Of a stretch of DNA of 64,000 nucleotides, positions 52,461 through 62,034 are shown piece after piece (the stretch's first letter is position 1; every line of letters begins with the position of its first letter). The translations under genes and the position numbers were made by a program. Source of the stretch: Aureimonas sp. Leaf427 (GTDB lineage Bacteria; Pseudomonadota; Alphaproteobacteria; Rhizobiales; Rhizobiaceae); NCBI RefSeq assembly GCF_001425485.1, contig NZ_LMQW01000005.1, positions 48,074 to 112,073 of the forward strand, in the 5' to 3' direction. The notes under the pieces were generated by a model. The model was not told the origin of the DNA. It saw only the letters and a list, made by a program, of their open reading frames with translations, and did no database searches.

Positions 52461-52886
52461 ATGATCGACGAAGACGACGACACCGACACGCTGCAGCCGT
52501 CGACGACCTTCGAAGAGGACGAGGACGTGTCCTTCTCCGGCGCCGCCGACATGATGGATGCCGAGGACGAGGTCGAGGAAGAAGCGTTCGTCCAGCCGGA
52601 AGGCAAACCGGACCTCAACCTCATCATGGACATTCCCGTCACGATGCAGGTCGTGCTCGGCACGGCGGTCATGCCGGTGTCCAATCTCGTGAAGCTCGGC
52701 CGCGGCGCGGTCGTCAAGCTGAACACCTCGATCGGCGACCCCGTCGATCTCATCGTCAACGGTCGCATCGTCGCCCGCGGCGAGGTCGTCGTTCTGGAGA
52801 ACGAAGAGTCGCGCTTCGGCATCACGCTCACCGAGATCGTCTCGCCCGGTTCCCGGCCGCAGCGGTCCAAAGCCACGGGCGCCTGA
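52461..52886 (+). CDS. fliN: Flagellar motor switch protein FliN
   Basis: A 141-residue C-ring protein with a very acidic N-terminal 50 residues and the SpoA domain at residues 60-130 (MDIPVTMQVVLGTAVMPVSNLVKLGRGAVVKLN...VNGRIVARGEVVV). The ATG follows AGGAGATCC. Next gene fliG starts six bases after the stop. Confidence 0.94.
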   Translation: MIDEDDDTDTLQPSTTFEEDEDVSFSGAADMMDAEDEVEEEAFVQPEGKPDLNLIMDIPVTMQVVLGTAVMPVSNLVKLGRGAVVKLNTSIGDPVDLIVNGRIVARGEVVVLENEESRFGITLTEIVSPGSRPQRSKATGA

Positions 52887-52892
52887 TAAGCC

Positions 52893-53939
52893 ATGGGACT
52901 GCCGGCATACTCCGAAATGGAAAGCGGCGCGGATTCGCACGATCTCCCGGGTCCCGCGCGTGCGGCGATCCTGCTCCTGGCCATGGGTGCGACAGGCGCC
53001 TCGCGCCTCCTCAAGCACCTCAGCCCGGACGAGATCCGGGCGATCCGGCAGAGCGTCTCCGATCAGCAGCCGGTTTCGGCCCAGCAGATCGAGCGCCTCG
53101 TCGGCGAGTTCCAGGAAGAGTTCAAGACCGGCCCCGGTCTCGCCGGTCTCGACGAGGAACTGAACAAGCTCCTGCGCAACACGATGTCGGCAGACGAATA
53201 CACCAACATCTTCGGCTCCGACGACTTCATCGACCCGTCCCTCTTCTCCGGCCCGACCCTGTCGGTCTGGGAGGAGCTGGAGAATCTCGGGCCGAAGAAC
53301 CTGACCGCGCTTCTGTCGGCGGAACATCCGCAGGTGGTCGCGATCGTCATCGCCCGCATGCCGCCGGAAACCTCGGCCGCCGTGGTCGTCGGCTTCGAGC
53401 CCGCGTTCCGCAACGACGTGATGCGGCGCGTGCTCAGCGCCAAGCCGCTGTCGATGGAATCGGAATCGGTCATCGAGACGATCCTCAACGACATCTTCGT
53501 CGCCGGCTCCGGCAATGCCGAGAAGACCGCGCGCCGCTCGATCCTCGCCGAGATCGCCAACCGCATGGAGAAGACGCAGACGGACGAGTTCCTCGCCTCC
53601 ATCGAGGAAAGCGAGCCGGAAGAGGCGGTCGCCATCCGCTCCATGCTCTTCGCCTTCGAGGACTTGCCGCGCCTTCAGAAGAAGGCCCGTCTCATCCTCT
53701 TCGACGACATCCCAAGCGAGACCGTCACGCTGGCGCTTCGCGGCGCCGCCGCCGAGCTGGTCGAATGCGTCACCTCCTCGCTGGCTGCCCGCGCCCGGCG
53801 CATGGTGGAGGCCGAACTCGCCCGCGCCGCCGACGTGTCCCAGAAGGACATCACGGCCGCCCGCCGCGTCATCGCGGCCCAGACGCTGCGCCTGGCAGCG
53901 GAAGGCCGGATCAGCATCGGCGAACCCGGCCAGGAGTAA
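52893..53939 (+). CDS. fliG: Flagellar motor switch protein FliG
   Basis: A 348-residue C-ring protein that contacts MotA. The three FliG domains are present: an N-terminal part with AAILLLAMGATGASRLLKHLS, the middle EHPQVVAIVIARMPPETSAAVV with the EHPQ motif, and the C-terminal charged ridge region with RSMLFAFEDLPRL. It follows fliN closely. A 239-base non-coding stretch separates it from flhB and shows no clear terminator. Confidence 0.95.
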   Translation: MGLPAYSEMESGADSHDLPGPARAAILLLAMGATGASRLLKHLSPDEIRAIRQSVSDQQPVSAQQIERLVGEFQEEFKTGPGLAGLDEELNKLLRNTMSADEYTNIFGSDDFIDPSLFSGPTLSVWEELENLGPKNLTALLSAEHPQVVAIVIARMPPETSAAVVVGFEPAFRNDVMRRVLSAKPLSMESESVIETILNDIFVAGSGNAEKTARRSILAEIANRMEKTQTDEFLASIEESEPEEAVAIRSMLFAFEDLPRLQKKARLILFDDIPSETVTLALRGAAAELVECVTSSLAARARRMVEAELARAADVSQKDITAARRVIAAQTLRLAAEGRISIGEPGQE

Positions 53940-54178
53940 GGGCCGGGCTGAACCGCAGCGCGTCCGAACTCGCGGGGCGCGATGCGGCAAGGGTTGGGGC
54001 GAAGCATGTTCGCGCCGCCCGGCGCCGTTCGAAGCCCCTCGGGGCTCTTGCGTCTGCGGCGCCGTCGCGTCCGAGACGGCGAACCGGGCGCAACGCTTCG
54101 TTAACGCTCCCGCGCATAGGCCACGCCGGCCCGGCGCCCACGAAGCGAAACCTTAAGGCGAGATAGGGCAGGGTCGCA

Positions 54179-55261
54179 ATGTCGGAGGGTGCAGACAAGG
54201 ACTCACGGACAGAGGAAGCCACCGAGAAGAAGATCAGCGACACCGTGGAGAAGGGCAATCTGCCGTTCTCGCGCGAAGCGCCGATCCTCGCCTCGCTCCT
54301 CGCGTCCATGGCCTTCGTCGGTTTCCAGGCACGCGGCATCACAGGCGAGCTTCTGACGAGCCTCAAGGCCACGTTCGAAAACCCTGTCCAGTGGAACATT
54401 CAAAATGGCGTCGACGCCCTGCAGTTTCTTCGCATGGTCGGCATGGACGGCGCCAAGTTCGTGCTGCCCGCCACGAGCTTCTTCCTCGTCGCCGGCATTC
54501 TCGCCTCCGTCCTCCAGAACCCGCCCCAGATCAATGTCGAGCGCATCCGGCCCAAATGGTCGAACGTCTCCATGGTCTCCGGCTGGGGACGCCTCTTCGG
54601 CCTGCGCGGCTTCACCGAGTTCGGCAAGGCGCTGTTCAAGTTCGGCGCGGTCATCCTCATCGTCGGCTCGCTGCTCGCGAACCGCATGCAGGACACGCTG
54701 AAGACCATGTTCTCCGATCCGAACCAGCTACCCGAGACGCTGCTGACGCTCGCCATGCAGCTTCTGTCGGCGGTCTCCATCGCCACGCTCGTCCTCGTGG
54801 CGGCCGACCTTCTCTTCTCCCGCATCCACTGGAAGCGCGATCTGCGCATGTCCAAGCAGGAGATCAAGGACGAGATGAAGCAGTCCGAGGGCGACCCGAT
54901 GGTCAAGGCGCGCCAGCGCCAGATCGCCCGCGAGCGCACCAAGAAGCGCATGATGGCGGCCGTTCCCAAGGCGACTCTCGTCATCGCCAACCCCACCCAC
55001 TACGCGATCGCCCTGCGCTATTCGCGCGAGGAGGGCGGCGCGCCGATCGTGGTCGCCAAGGGCGTCGATCTCATCGCGCTGAAGATTCGTGAAATTGCAG
55101 AGGCGAACAACGTTCCCGTCATCGAAGACAAGCTGCTGGCAAGGTCGATGTACGATCATGTCGAAATCGAGCAGATGATCCCGTCGCAGTTCTTCAAGGC
55201 TGTCGCCGAGCTCATCTACTTCCTGCAGTCGAAGTCCTCTTCGAGAGCGGGCGCGGCCTGA
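54179..55261 (+). CDS. flhB: Flagellar export protein FlhB
   Basis: A 360-residue inner-membrane export gate protein controlling substrate switching. Four helices (to about residue 210) are followed by the cytoplasmic domain with the self-cleaving N271-P-T-H274 motif. The N-terminal DSRTEEATEKKISD pattern is typical. It is the last clear member of the motA unit. Confidence 0.95.
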   Translation: MSEGADKDSRTEEATEKKISDTVEKGNLPFSREAPILASLLASMAFVGFQARGITGELLTSLKATFENPVQWNIQNGVDALQFLRMVGMDGAKFVLPATSFFLVAGILASVLQNPPQINVERIRPKWSNVSMVSGWGRLFGLRGFTEFGKALFKFGAVILIVGSLLANRMQDTLKTMFSDPNQLPETLLTLAMQLLSAVSIATLVLVAADLLFSRIHWKRDLRMSKQEIKDEMKQSEGDPMVKARQRQIARERTKKRMMAAVPKATLVIANPTHYAIALRYSREEGGAPIVVAKGVDLIALKIREIAEANNVPVIEDKLLARSMYDHVEIEQMIPSQFFKAVAELIYFLQSKSSSRAGAA

Positions 55262-55475
55262 TCCTCGAACGTCGACGAAGACGTTCGGCCTTCCCAGCCC
55301 GTCGAACAGCATGCCCCGCTCCGGTCGCCCGGCCGTGCGGGTCCGGTCTGCTCCTCCGAGCGGGCCGGATACAGGGCGCCGCCCCGGACCGGGAGGGTCC
55401 GTGGCTTCGTTGAAGCCTCGCGGCTGAGATCGGCTTCCGGCCGATCTCGCGTTCCGCATCCGTTGGACGGTGTCT

Positions 55476-55913
55476 ATGGGTTCTCACTTCATGCTGAACG
55501 TCCGCAACAAGCACACCGCCGAGCGCGAGCGCATCATCGCCGAGGGTATTTCGGAGGTCGTCGCGGAACTTCGGCTGGTGGAGCCCGCCGATTACGTGGC
55601 CTTCCTGCGCCTCGACCGGCTCGGCAACATCGCCGACATCGTCCAGTCGTCGAGTCAGCTCTTCCTCAAGGTCGGCACCCTGCGCTTCGCCAACGAAGGG
55701 GAGGCGACGCTGCCCTGGGGCGGACCGCCCGAGATCGATCTCGCCATGGAGTTCAGCCATGCCGGCGTCAGCGTCCACTTCCGCCTCGGCATGACCGCGA
55801 CGCAGGCCTCCGTCTCGATCACCTACCTGTCCTATCCGGGCGGCGCCGGCGATCCCGATGCCGAGACCGATGCGCTGCGCGAGGCCGTCGCCAAGGCGCG
55901 CCTGTCGCGCTGA
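55476..55913 (+). CDS. Conserved hypothetical protein of the flagellar cluster
   Basis: A 145-residue soluble protein that I do not recognise. It starts with charged helices (MLNVRNKHTAERERIIAEGISEVVAELRLVEP) and continues as a mostly beta domain with VQSSSQLFLKVGTLRFANEGE and IDLAMEFSHAGVSVHFRLGM. There is no signal peptide or membrane helix. It lies between flhB and cheW and is followed by a strong bidirectional terminator, so it ends the motA-flhB transcript or has its own promoter in the 214-base gap upstream. The start could be an ATG at 55491. Confidence 0.7.
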   Translation: MGSHFMLNVRNKHTAERERIIAEGISEVVAELRLVEPADYVAFLRLDRLGNIADIVQSSSQLFLKVGTLRFANEGEATLPWGGPPEIDLAMEFSHAGVSVHFRLGMTATQASVSITYLSYPGGAGDPDAETDALREAVAKARLSR

Positions 55914-55949
55914 GGGCTTCGGCCTTTCGGGCACAAGAACGAGACAGCA

Positions 55950-55990
55950 CGAAAAGATCCGGCGAGCGAAGGCTCGGCCGGATCTTTTCG
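55950..55990. terminator. Bidirectional intrinsic terminator
   Basis: A perfect 14-base stem (CGAAAAGATCCGGC at 55950-55963, GCCGGATCTTTTCG at 55977-55990) continues inward as GAGC/GCTC with one bulge and a GAAG loop. With A-rich and T-rich flanks it can stop transcription from both the plus-strand hypothetical gene and the minus-strand cheW. Confidence 0.9.
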
Positions 55991-56055
55991 TTTCGGGGTC
56001 TGCCGGGAGGGCGCTTCGGTCCAAGACCCTCGCGCCCTCACGGGAAATCAGCAGA

Positions 56056-56535
56056 TCAGGCCGCGACCTGGGAGGACGAGCGCGGCAGGATCGCGTCGAG
56101 CGCGACGATGCCGACGATGCGCCCGTCGATCATGACCATGCCGTCGAGGCATCCCGAGGCGCCGTCGTCGCCGACGTCGGGCGTCGGCTGGATCATCTCG
56201 TCCGTCACCGTGATGATGTCGCAGACCGCATCCGCGAGGAGGCCGATCAGGCGCTGGTCGAACTCGACGACCACGACCACCGAGGAGGGGCTGGGTTCGC
56301 CGCCTTCGAGGCCGAGCTGGGCGGCGAGGTCGATCACCGGAACGATCGTGCCGCGAAGATTGATCATGCCCATGACCGAGGGCGGCGAGTGCGGCATCGG
56401 CGTCGACGCCATCCAGCCGCGGATCTCGCGGACCTGGATGATGTGGATCATGAACTCCTGGATGCCGACGCGCACCGAGAGAAACTCGCCGCCGCGCGGA
56501 GCCTGCCCATCGGACCTCATCCCCTCAGTCATCAT
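56056..56535 (-). CDS. cheW: Chemotaxis coupling protein CheW
   Basis: A 159-residue adaptor linking chemoreceptors to CheA. The two SH3-like lobes are evident: EFLSVRVGIQEFMIHIIQVREIRG and LRGTIVPVIDLAAQLGL, followed by IGLLADAVCDIITV. The RGTIVPVIDL block is diagnostic. It stands alone on the minus strand inside the flagellar cluster. Two adjacent ATG codons follow GGAGACA. Confidence 0.94.
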   Translation of the reverse strand: MMTEGMRSDGQAPRGGEFLSVRVGIQEFMIHIIQVREIRGWMASTPMPHSPPSVMGMINLRGTIVPVIDLAAQLGLEGGEPSPSSVVVVVEFDQRLIGLLADAVCDIITVTDEMIQPTPDVGDDGASGCLDGMVMIDGRIVGIVALDAILPRSSSQVAA

Positions 56536-56695
56536 TGTCTCCAGCCTTGAAACGGCGAACATCGCTCACCTTGCGCCCATGGCCTTAAACAAGCGTTGAG
56601 ATCGGCCCCACGAAAGCCTCGGGTCTCTCGCTGCCGTCCCGGCAAGTTTCGGACAAGTGCCTGTCCCTAAACACTTGATGATCACGACAAGTCGG

Positions 56696-57088
56696 ATGGG
56701 AACTTCCTTGGACCAGGTCTATCTCTTCGGTCTCGCCTCGCGCCGCGCGGAATGGTTGTCCAACCGCCAGGCGGTCGTCGCCGAGAACATCGCCAACGCC
56801 AACACGCCGGGCTTCAAGGCCAAGGACATCAAGCCCTTCGGCGAGGTGATGGAGACGACGCGCCTCGCCATGGCCGGCGACAACGCGCTTCACCTTTCCG
56901 ATGCCAGCGGCCGCGCCGCCGACATCGACCAGACCACCGAGACGACCTGGGGCACCGTCCATTCCGGCAACTCGGTGAGCCTGGAGCAGGAAATGCTGAA
57001 GGCCGGCGAGATCCAGCGCGACTTCTCCCTCGATACGTCCGTCGTCAAGGCGTTCCACCGCTTCCTCCTCACCGCCACGAAGGGCTGA
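56696..57088 (+). CDS. flgB: Flagellar basal-body rod protein FlgB
   Basis: A 130-residue proximal rod protein starting the main rod/ring operon. FGLASRRAEWLSNRQAVVAENIANANTPGFKAKDIKPF is the rod motif. The start MGTSLDQVYL was preferred because rhizobial FlgB proteins begin just before the LASRQAEWLS-like stretch; ATG codons upstream lack ribosome sites. flgC follows six bases later. Confidence 0.92.
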   Translation: MGTSLDQVYLFGLASRRAEWLSNRQAVVAENIANANTPGFKAKDIKPFGEVMETTRLAMAGDNALHLSDASGRAADIDQTTETTWGTVHSGNSVSLEQEMLKAGEIQRDFSLDTSVVKAFHRFLLTATKG

Positions 57089-57094
57089 CCCGCG

Positions 57095-57511
57095 ATGTCC
57101 GATGCGATCCTGTCGTCCCTCAAGATCGCCGCGAGCGGTCTCGAGGCCCAGTCCAACCGCCTGCGGATCGTCTCCGAGAACGTCGCCAACATCCGCTCGA
57201 CCGGCAAGACGGCCGGCGCCGATCCCTATCGCCGCCAGACCGTGACCTTCGAGAGCGAACTCGACCGGGCGAGCGGCGCCGAGCTGGTGCGCGTCGGCAA
57301 GTACGGCACCGACCGTTCCGAGTTCACGACCGAGCACGATCCGGGCAACCCGGCCGCCGACGCCAACGGCTACGTGAAGATGCCGAACGTCAACATGCTG
57401 GTCGAGATGTCCGACATGCGCGAGGCCAACCGGTCCTACGAAGCCAATCTCAACGTGATCAAGCAGTCGCGGGATCTGATCTCCATGACCATCGATCTCC
57501 TCAGGAGCTGA
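57095..57511 (+). CDS. flgC: Flagellar basal-body rod protein FlgC
   Basis: A 138-residue rod protein with the N-terminal motif [31 protein letters not shown], followed by [11 protein letters not shown] and the C-terminal [22 protein letters not shown] helix. It sits between flgB and fliE with short gaps. Confidence 0.94.
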   Translation: MSDAILSSLKIAASGLEAQSNRLRIVSENVANIRSTGKTAGADPYRRQTVTFESELDRASGAELVRVGKYGTDRSEFTTEHDPGNPAADANGYVKMPNVNMLVEMSDMREANRSYEANLNVIKQSRDLISMTIDLLRS

Positions 57512-57516
57512 CGCAC

Positions 57517-57840
57517 ATGATCTCCGCCATCGGCTCCGGCCTTCCCAGCATCAAGACCTCCGGCATCGGCGCGACCGAGGGACCGGGCGCGGCCGCCTTC
57601 TCCGGCGTCCCCGCCGCGGGCGGCGCCGACTTCGCCTCCGTCATGAAGGACGTCGCGGGCGATGCGATCAACACGATGAAGTCGGCCGAGCAGATGTCGA
57701 TCCAGGGCGTCAACGGCAATGCCTCCACCCAGGCCGTCGTCGAGGCGGTGATGAACGCGGAGCGCACGCTCCAGACCGCCGTCACCATCCGCGACAAAGT
57801 CGTCTCGGCCTATCTCGAACTTTCCCGCATGGCGATTTAA
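57517..57840 (+). CDS. fliE: Flagellar hook-basal body protein FliE
   Basis: A 107-residue protein joining the MS ring to the rod. The C-terminal half (DFASVMKDVAGDAINTMKSAEQ ... VVEAVMNAERTLQTAVTIRDKVVSAYLELSRM) is typical; the N-terminus is Gly/Ala-rich. It starts five bases after flgC. Confidence 0.93.
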   Translation: MISAIGSGLPSIKTSGIGATEGPGAAAFSGVPAAGGADFASVMKDVAGDAINTMKSAEQMSIQGVNGNASTQAVVEAVMNAERTLQTAVTIRDKVVSAYLELSRMAI

Positions 57841-57852
57841 GGACCCGATCCA

Positions 57853-58638
57853 ATGAGAGCTCTCGCCATTGCCGCGACCGGCATGAACGCGCAGCAGACC
57901 AATGTGGAAGTGATCGCGAACAACATCGCGAACATCAACACGACGGGCTTCAAGCGCGCCCGCGCCGAATTCACCGACCTTCTCTATCAGGTCGAGCGCT
58001 CGGCCGGCGTGCCGACGCGCGGCGGCGAGGCGGTCGTGCCCGAAGGCGCGCAGCTCGGCCTCGGCGTTCGCACCGCCGCCATCCGCACGACCCACATCCA
58101 GGGCTCGCTCGAGCAGACCGGCAACACGTTCGACGTCGCCATCAACGGCAACGGCTACTTCCAGGTCCAGGGACCGGCCGGCGAGACGCTCTACACCCGC
58201 GACGGCGCCTTCAACACGAACGGCCAGGGCCAGCTCGTCACGCTGGACGGCTTCCTCGTCGATCCCGAGATCACGATCCCCCAGAACACGATCAAGACGA
58301 CGATCTCCTCCTCGGGCGAGGTCTACGCCACCCAGCAGGGCCAGGACCCGCAGCTGCTCGGCCAGCTCACGCTCGTGAACTTCGCCAACGAGCCCGGCCT
58401 CGAGGCGCAGGGCGGCAATCTCTTCAAGGAGACGGTCGCCTCCGGCGGTCCCGTCGCGGGCGTGCCCGGCGATCCCGGCTTCGGCGTCCTCCACCAGGGC
58501 TATCTGGAAGGCTCCAACGTCGATCCCGTGAAGGAGATCTCGGAGCTGATCTCGGCCCAGCGCGCCTACGAGATGAACTCCAAGGTCATCCAGGCGGCCG
58601 ACGACATGTCCAAGGTCGTCTCCACCGGCATTCGCTGA
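57853..58638 (+). CDS. flgG: Flagellar distal rod protein FlgG
   Basis: A 261-residue distal rod protein of the usual length. The start [40 protein letters not shown] and the end [21 protein letters not shown] are diagnostic. It follows fliE by 12 bases. Confidence 0.96.
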   Translation: MRALAIAATGMNAQQTNVEVIANNIANINTTGFKRARAEFTDLLYQVERSAGVPTRGGEAVVPEGAQLGLGVRTAAIRTTHIQGSLEQTGNTFDVAINGNGYFQVQGPAGETLYTRDGAFNTNGQGQLVTLDGFLVDPEITIPQNTIKTTISSSGEVYATQQGQDPQLLGQLTLVNFANEPGLEAQGGNLFKETVASGGPVAGVPGDPGFGVLHQGYLEGSNVDPVKEISELISAQRAYEMNSKVIQAADDMSKVVSTGIR

Positions 58639-58758
58639 CGGCGCCGGCGCCGCCGCAGCGCGGCGCCCGCTCTACACCGCCCGGTCATCCGCACGGGCGC
58701 GGCCGGTCGTCCCGGCTGCCCCCCAATCCCACGCAAGCGTCAGGAAGGGTGTCCCGTC

Positions 58759-59256
58759 ATGGAATGGGCCTCGAAATCGGAACGGGTCGTCGTCAGCTTC
58801 TACGCGCTGGGCCTCTTCCTCGTCGCGATCATCCTTCTCGCCATTCCGGTGCGCGCCTTTGCGGCCGACATCGAGATGCCGGTCCCGACCGCCGTGATCT
58901 ATCCCGGCCAGAACATCCTCGACCGCGGCGTCTCCGATGCCCGCTTCAAGGTGCCGGCCGACAAGCTGAACGCCTACGTGATCGAGCGCGGCATGCTGAC
59001 GGACATGATCGCCAAGCGCACGCTGATGCCGAACAAGCCGATCATGCTCTCCGACCTCAAGTCGCCCGATCTCGTGCGCGCCGGCGTGCCCGCTCCGATC
59101 GTCTACCGCGAGCCCGGCCTCGTCATCACCGCCGTCGGCCTGCCGCTTGCGTCCGCAGGCGCCGGCGACGCCATCCGCGTGCGCAACGCCGACAGCGGCG
59201 TCACCATCTCCGGCGTCGTCGCCAAGGATGGCTCCATCGAGGTTCTCGCTCCATGA
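58759..59256 (+). CDS. flgA: Flagellar P-ring assembly chaperone FlgA
   Basis: A 165-residue periplasmic chaperone for FlgI with a signal-like hydrophobic segment (residues 12-35) and an SAF-type domain (YPGQNILDRGVSDARFKVP ... LMPNKPIMLSDLKSP). It is short relative to E. coli FlgA, as in other alphaproteobacteria. It overlaps flgI by four bases (ATGA). Confidence 0.92.
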   Translation: MEWASKSERVVVSFYALGLFLVAIILLAIPVRAFAADIEMPVPTAVIYPGQNILDRGVSDARFKVPADKLNAYVIERGMLTDMIAKRTLMPNKPIMLSDLKSPDLVRAGVPAPIVYREPGLVITAVGLPLASAGAGDAIRVRNADSGVTISGVVAKDGSIEVLAP

Positions 59257-60470
59257 TGCGTTTTCTGAAGAGCCTGGCGCTCGGCCTCGCCCTTCTGGGG
59301 CAGGGCACCGCGCTCGCCGCCGACTACGGCGCCGGGGCGGGAGAGGGCGGCTACCAGGCCGAGGCCGGCATCGGCGCGCGCGAGAGCTTCCGCCCGCAGC
59401 GCCCCGGCGCCGACGCGCTTCGCACCGGCGGCGTGCGCATCAAGGACATCACCACCGTCAAGGGCGTGCGCGACAACCAGCTCGTCGGCTACGGTCTCGT
59501 GATCGGCCTCCAAGGCTCGGGCGATAGCTTACGCAACTCGCCCTTCACCGAGCAGTCGCTCCAGTCCATGCTCGACCGGATGGGCGTCAACGTCCGCTCC
59601 AACAATCCGCGCACGAAGAACGTCGCCGCCGTCGTCGTCACCGCCGACCTGCCGCCCTTCGTGGGCACCGGCTCGCGCATCGACGTCTCCGTCTCCTCGC
59701 TCGGCGACGCCCAGTCGCTGATGGGCGGCACGCTCGTCATGACGCCCCTCTACGGCCCCGACGGCGAGATCTACGCGGTGGCACAGGGCTCGCTCGCCGT
59801 GTCCGGCTTCACCAGCGCCGGCGAGAGCGAGAAACTGACGCAGGGCGTTCCCACCTCCGGCCGCATCGCCGGCGGCGCCATCGTCGAGCGCGAGGTCCTG
59901 CGCGCCCAGGTCGAGACCGACCAGATCACCATGGAACTGCGCAATCCCGACTATCGCACGACGATCCGCATCGTCGACGCGATCAACGCCTTCGCCGGAC
60001 CGAAATACGGCAAGCCCGTCGCCCGCGAGAACGACTTCCGCACCATCCAGCTGACGCGCCCGGTGAAGATCTCCTCGACGCGCTTCCTCGCCGATCTCGG
60101 CGATCTCACGATCAAGCCCGAACAGTCCGCCAAGGTGGTGATCGACGAGCGCACCGGCACGGTCGTCATCGGCAACGACGTGCAGATCTCCACCGTCGCG
60201 GTCACGCAGGGCAACCTCACCGTCCGGATCACCGAAATGCCGCAGGTCTCGCAGCCCGAGCCCTTCTCGGACGGGCAGACGGTCGTGACCTCGGACACGA
60301 TGGTCGACGCCCAGCAGGAAGGCGGCAACTTCGCCTTCGTCTCCGGCGCCAATCTCGACACCGTCGTTCGCGGCCTCAACCGCCTCGGGCTGAAGCCGAC
60401 CGGGATCATCGCGATCCTCCAGGCGATCAAGACCGCCGGTGCCCTCCAGGCCGATCTCGTGGTGCAGTGA
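59253..60470 (+). CDS. flgI: Flagellar P-ring protein FlgI
   Basis: A 405-residue periplasmic ring protein. The core from RIKDITTVKGVRDNQLVGYGLVIGLQGSGD to the end matches FlgI. Between the signal peptide (ends near ALAADYG) and this core lies an extra segment of about 35 residues rich in Gly, Ala and Arg that most FlgI proteins lack. Two adjacent ATG codons start the gene; the first overlaps the flgA stop. Confidence 0.95.
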   Translation: MMRFLKSLALGLALLGQGTALAADYGAGAGEGGYQAEAGIGARESFRPQRPGADALRTGGVRIKDITTVKGVRDNQLVGYGLVIGLQGSGDSLRNSPFTEQSLQSMLDRMGVNVRSNNPRTKNVAAVVVTADLPPFVGTGSRIDVSVSSLGDAQSLMGGTLVMTPLYGPDGEIYAVAQGSLAVSGFTSAGESEKLTQGVPTSGRIAGGAIVEREVLRAQVETDQITMELRNPDYRTTIRIVDAINAFAGPKYGKPVARENDFRTIQLTRPVKISSTRFLADLGDLTIKPEQSAKVVIDERTGTVVIGNDVQISTVAVTQGNLTVRITEMPQVSQPEPFSDGQTVVTSDTMVDAQQEGGNFAFVSGANLDTVVRGLNRLGLKPTGIIAILQAIKTAGALQADLVVQ

Positions 60471-60471
60471 C

Positions 60472-61101
60472 ATGACCGAACCGCAGACATTCGCCTCGAA
60501 GCGCGCCGCGCTCCTTGCCGGCATCCTCCTCGCCCTCGTTCCCGCGACGACGCTCGCCGAGGGCTCGCGGGCGCTCCAGCCCGGCCAGATCGAGGCGCCC
60601 GAGGACACGGGTCCCAAGCAGGTCCGCGTCATCGGTCCCGACGGCAAGCCCGCCGTCAGCGACGCGCCCGCGCCGAGCGACGTCGAGCGCTACTGCTCGG
60701 CCATCGCCGATCCCGCCAAGGACGCGCGCGTCGCCATCCAGACCCAGCGCCTTCAGGCGCTGGAGAAGGAGGTCGATGCCAAGATCGACGCGCTCGAGGC
60801 CAAGCGCCGCGAGTATCAGGACTGGATGCAGCAGCGTCAGGCGTTTCTCGACTCCACCAGCGCCATCATGGTCGACATCTACGCCAAGATGAAGCCGGAC
60901 GCGGCCGCCTCGCAGCTCGCCACGATCGACCGCGAGATGGCGGCCTCGGTCCTCACCAAGCTGAAGTCGCGCACGGCGAGCACCATCCTCTCCGAAATGC
61001 CCGCCAACGTCGCCTCCGAGATCGCCGCGCTGATCGTCAAGAAGACCAGCAAGGACGGCGACGTCGCGACCAAAGCGAACCGGCCGGGAGCCAAATCGTG
61101 A
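60472..61101 (+). CDS. motE: MotE family flagellar chaperone
   Basis: A 209-residue periplasmic protein with signal peptide (residues 9-27), a Pro/Ala-rich linker and a coiled coil (residues 85-135, ending LEAKRREYQDWMQQRQAFLDS), then the MgtE-N-like end with YAKMKPDAAASQLATIDREMAASVLTKL. In Sinorhizobium MotE is a chaperone for the periplasmic motility protein MotC. The place between flgI and flgH is the usual rhizobial one. The stop overlaps the flgH GTG start. Confidence 0.9.
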   Translation: MTEPQTFASKRAALLAGILLALVPATTLAEGSRALQPGQIEAPEDTGPKQVRVIGPDGKPAVSDAPAPSDVERYCSAIADPAKDARVAIQTQRLQALEKEVDAKIDALEAKRREYQDWMQQRQAFLDSTSAIMVDIYAKMKPDAAASQLATIDREMAASVLTKLKSRTASTILSEMPANVASEIAALIVKKTSKDGDVATKANRPGAKS

Positions 61102-61814
61102 AGCCCATCGCCTCCATCGCCGTTCTGGCCGCGCTCGCCCTCTCCGGCTGCGTGACGAACAGCCCCGACTTCAACGCCGAGCCCACCCTGTCGGCGCCCG
61201 GCACCGGGCTCCAGCAATATGCGCCCTATGTCGAGCCCGTGAGCTTTCCCGCCGCGTCCGGCCCGCCGCGCCGCGCGAACTCGCTCTGGACCGATTCCAC
61301 CGCCGATTTCTTCCGCGACACGCGCGCGCTCAACGTCGGCGACATCGTCACGGTGAAGATCGAGATCGAGGACAAGGCCAAGCTCGACAACAACACCAAG
61401 CGCTCGCGCGATTCCGGCATCAACGGCAGCGCCGACTTCGCCGGCGGATGGAACGACAATTCCTTCGGCGTGCTCGCCGGCAAGCTCGGCCTCAAGGGCG
61501 GCACGGAGACCGAAGGCAAAGGCAAGGTCGACCGCTCCGAGAAGATCAACCTCTCCGTCGCCGCGCTGGTGACGCAGGTTCTGCCGAACGGAAACCTCTT
61601 CATTTCCGGCCAGCAGGAGGTGCGCGTCAATTTCGAGGTGCGCGTCTTGCAGATCGCGGGCGTCATCCGCCCCGGCGACATCCTGCCCAACAACACGATC
61701 CCCTACGACAAGATCGCCGAGGCGCGGATCTCCTACGGCGGCCGCGGCCGCCTATCGGAAATGCAGCAGCCCGGCTGGGGCCAGCAGGCTCTCGACCGCG
61801 TCCTGCCCTACTGA
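61098..61814 (+). CDS. flgH: Flagellar L-ring protein FlgH
   Basis: A 238-residue outer-membrane lipoprotein of the L ring. A lipobox (ALSGC at residues 14-18) ends the signal. The family blocks SLWTDSTADFFRDTRALNVGDIVTVKI and LFISGQQEVRVNFEVRVLQIAGVIRPGDI are present. The start is GTG overlapping the motE stop. A GC-rich hairpin follows the gene. Confidence 0.95.
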   Translation: MKPIASIAVLAALALSGCVTNSPDFNAEPTLSAPGTGLQQYAPYVEPVSFPAASGPPRRANSLWTDSTADFFRDTRALNVGDIVTVKIEIEDKAKLDNNTKRSRDSGINGSADFAGGWNDNSFGVLAGKLGLKGGTETEGKGKVDRSEKINLSVAALVTQVLPNGNLFISGQQEVRVNFEVRVLQIAGVIRPGDILPNNTIPYDKIAEARISYGGRGRLSEMQQPGWGQQALDRVLPY

Positions 61815-61845
61815 CGGCGGACCGGTCTTTGGATCGATCGAAAAC

Positions 61846-61874
61846 GACGGCGCGGGGGCCCCTCCCGCGCCGTC
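61846..61874 (+). terminator. Probable terminator after flgH
   Basis: A perfect 11-base stem (GACGGCGCGGG at 61846-61856, CCCGCGCCGTC at 61864-61874) with a 7-base loop follows flgH by about 30 bases. The T-tract is weak (CTCGTTTC), so it may only attenuate transcription into fliL-fliP. Confidence 0.7.
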
Positions 61875-62034
61875 CTCGTTTCGGACGGGCCCGAAAAGAT
61901 GAACGATCGGTTAACGCACGCAAGGCTCGCGATAGGGTGACGGCTTAACTCCTGAGCCTGTTGGACGGCCATGACGGCCTGTTCTTGGGGCGCGCGATCC
62001 GCGGCCCATCCTTCCCATGAGGGGACGAGGTGTC

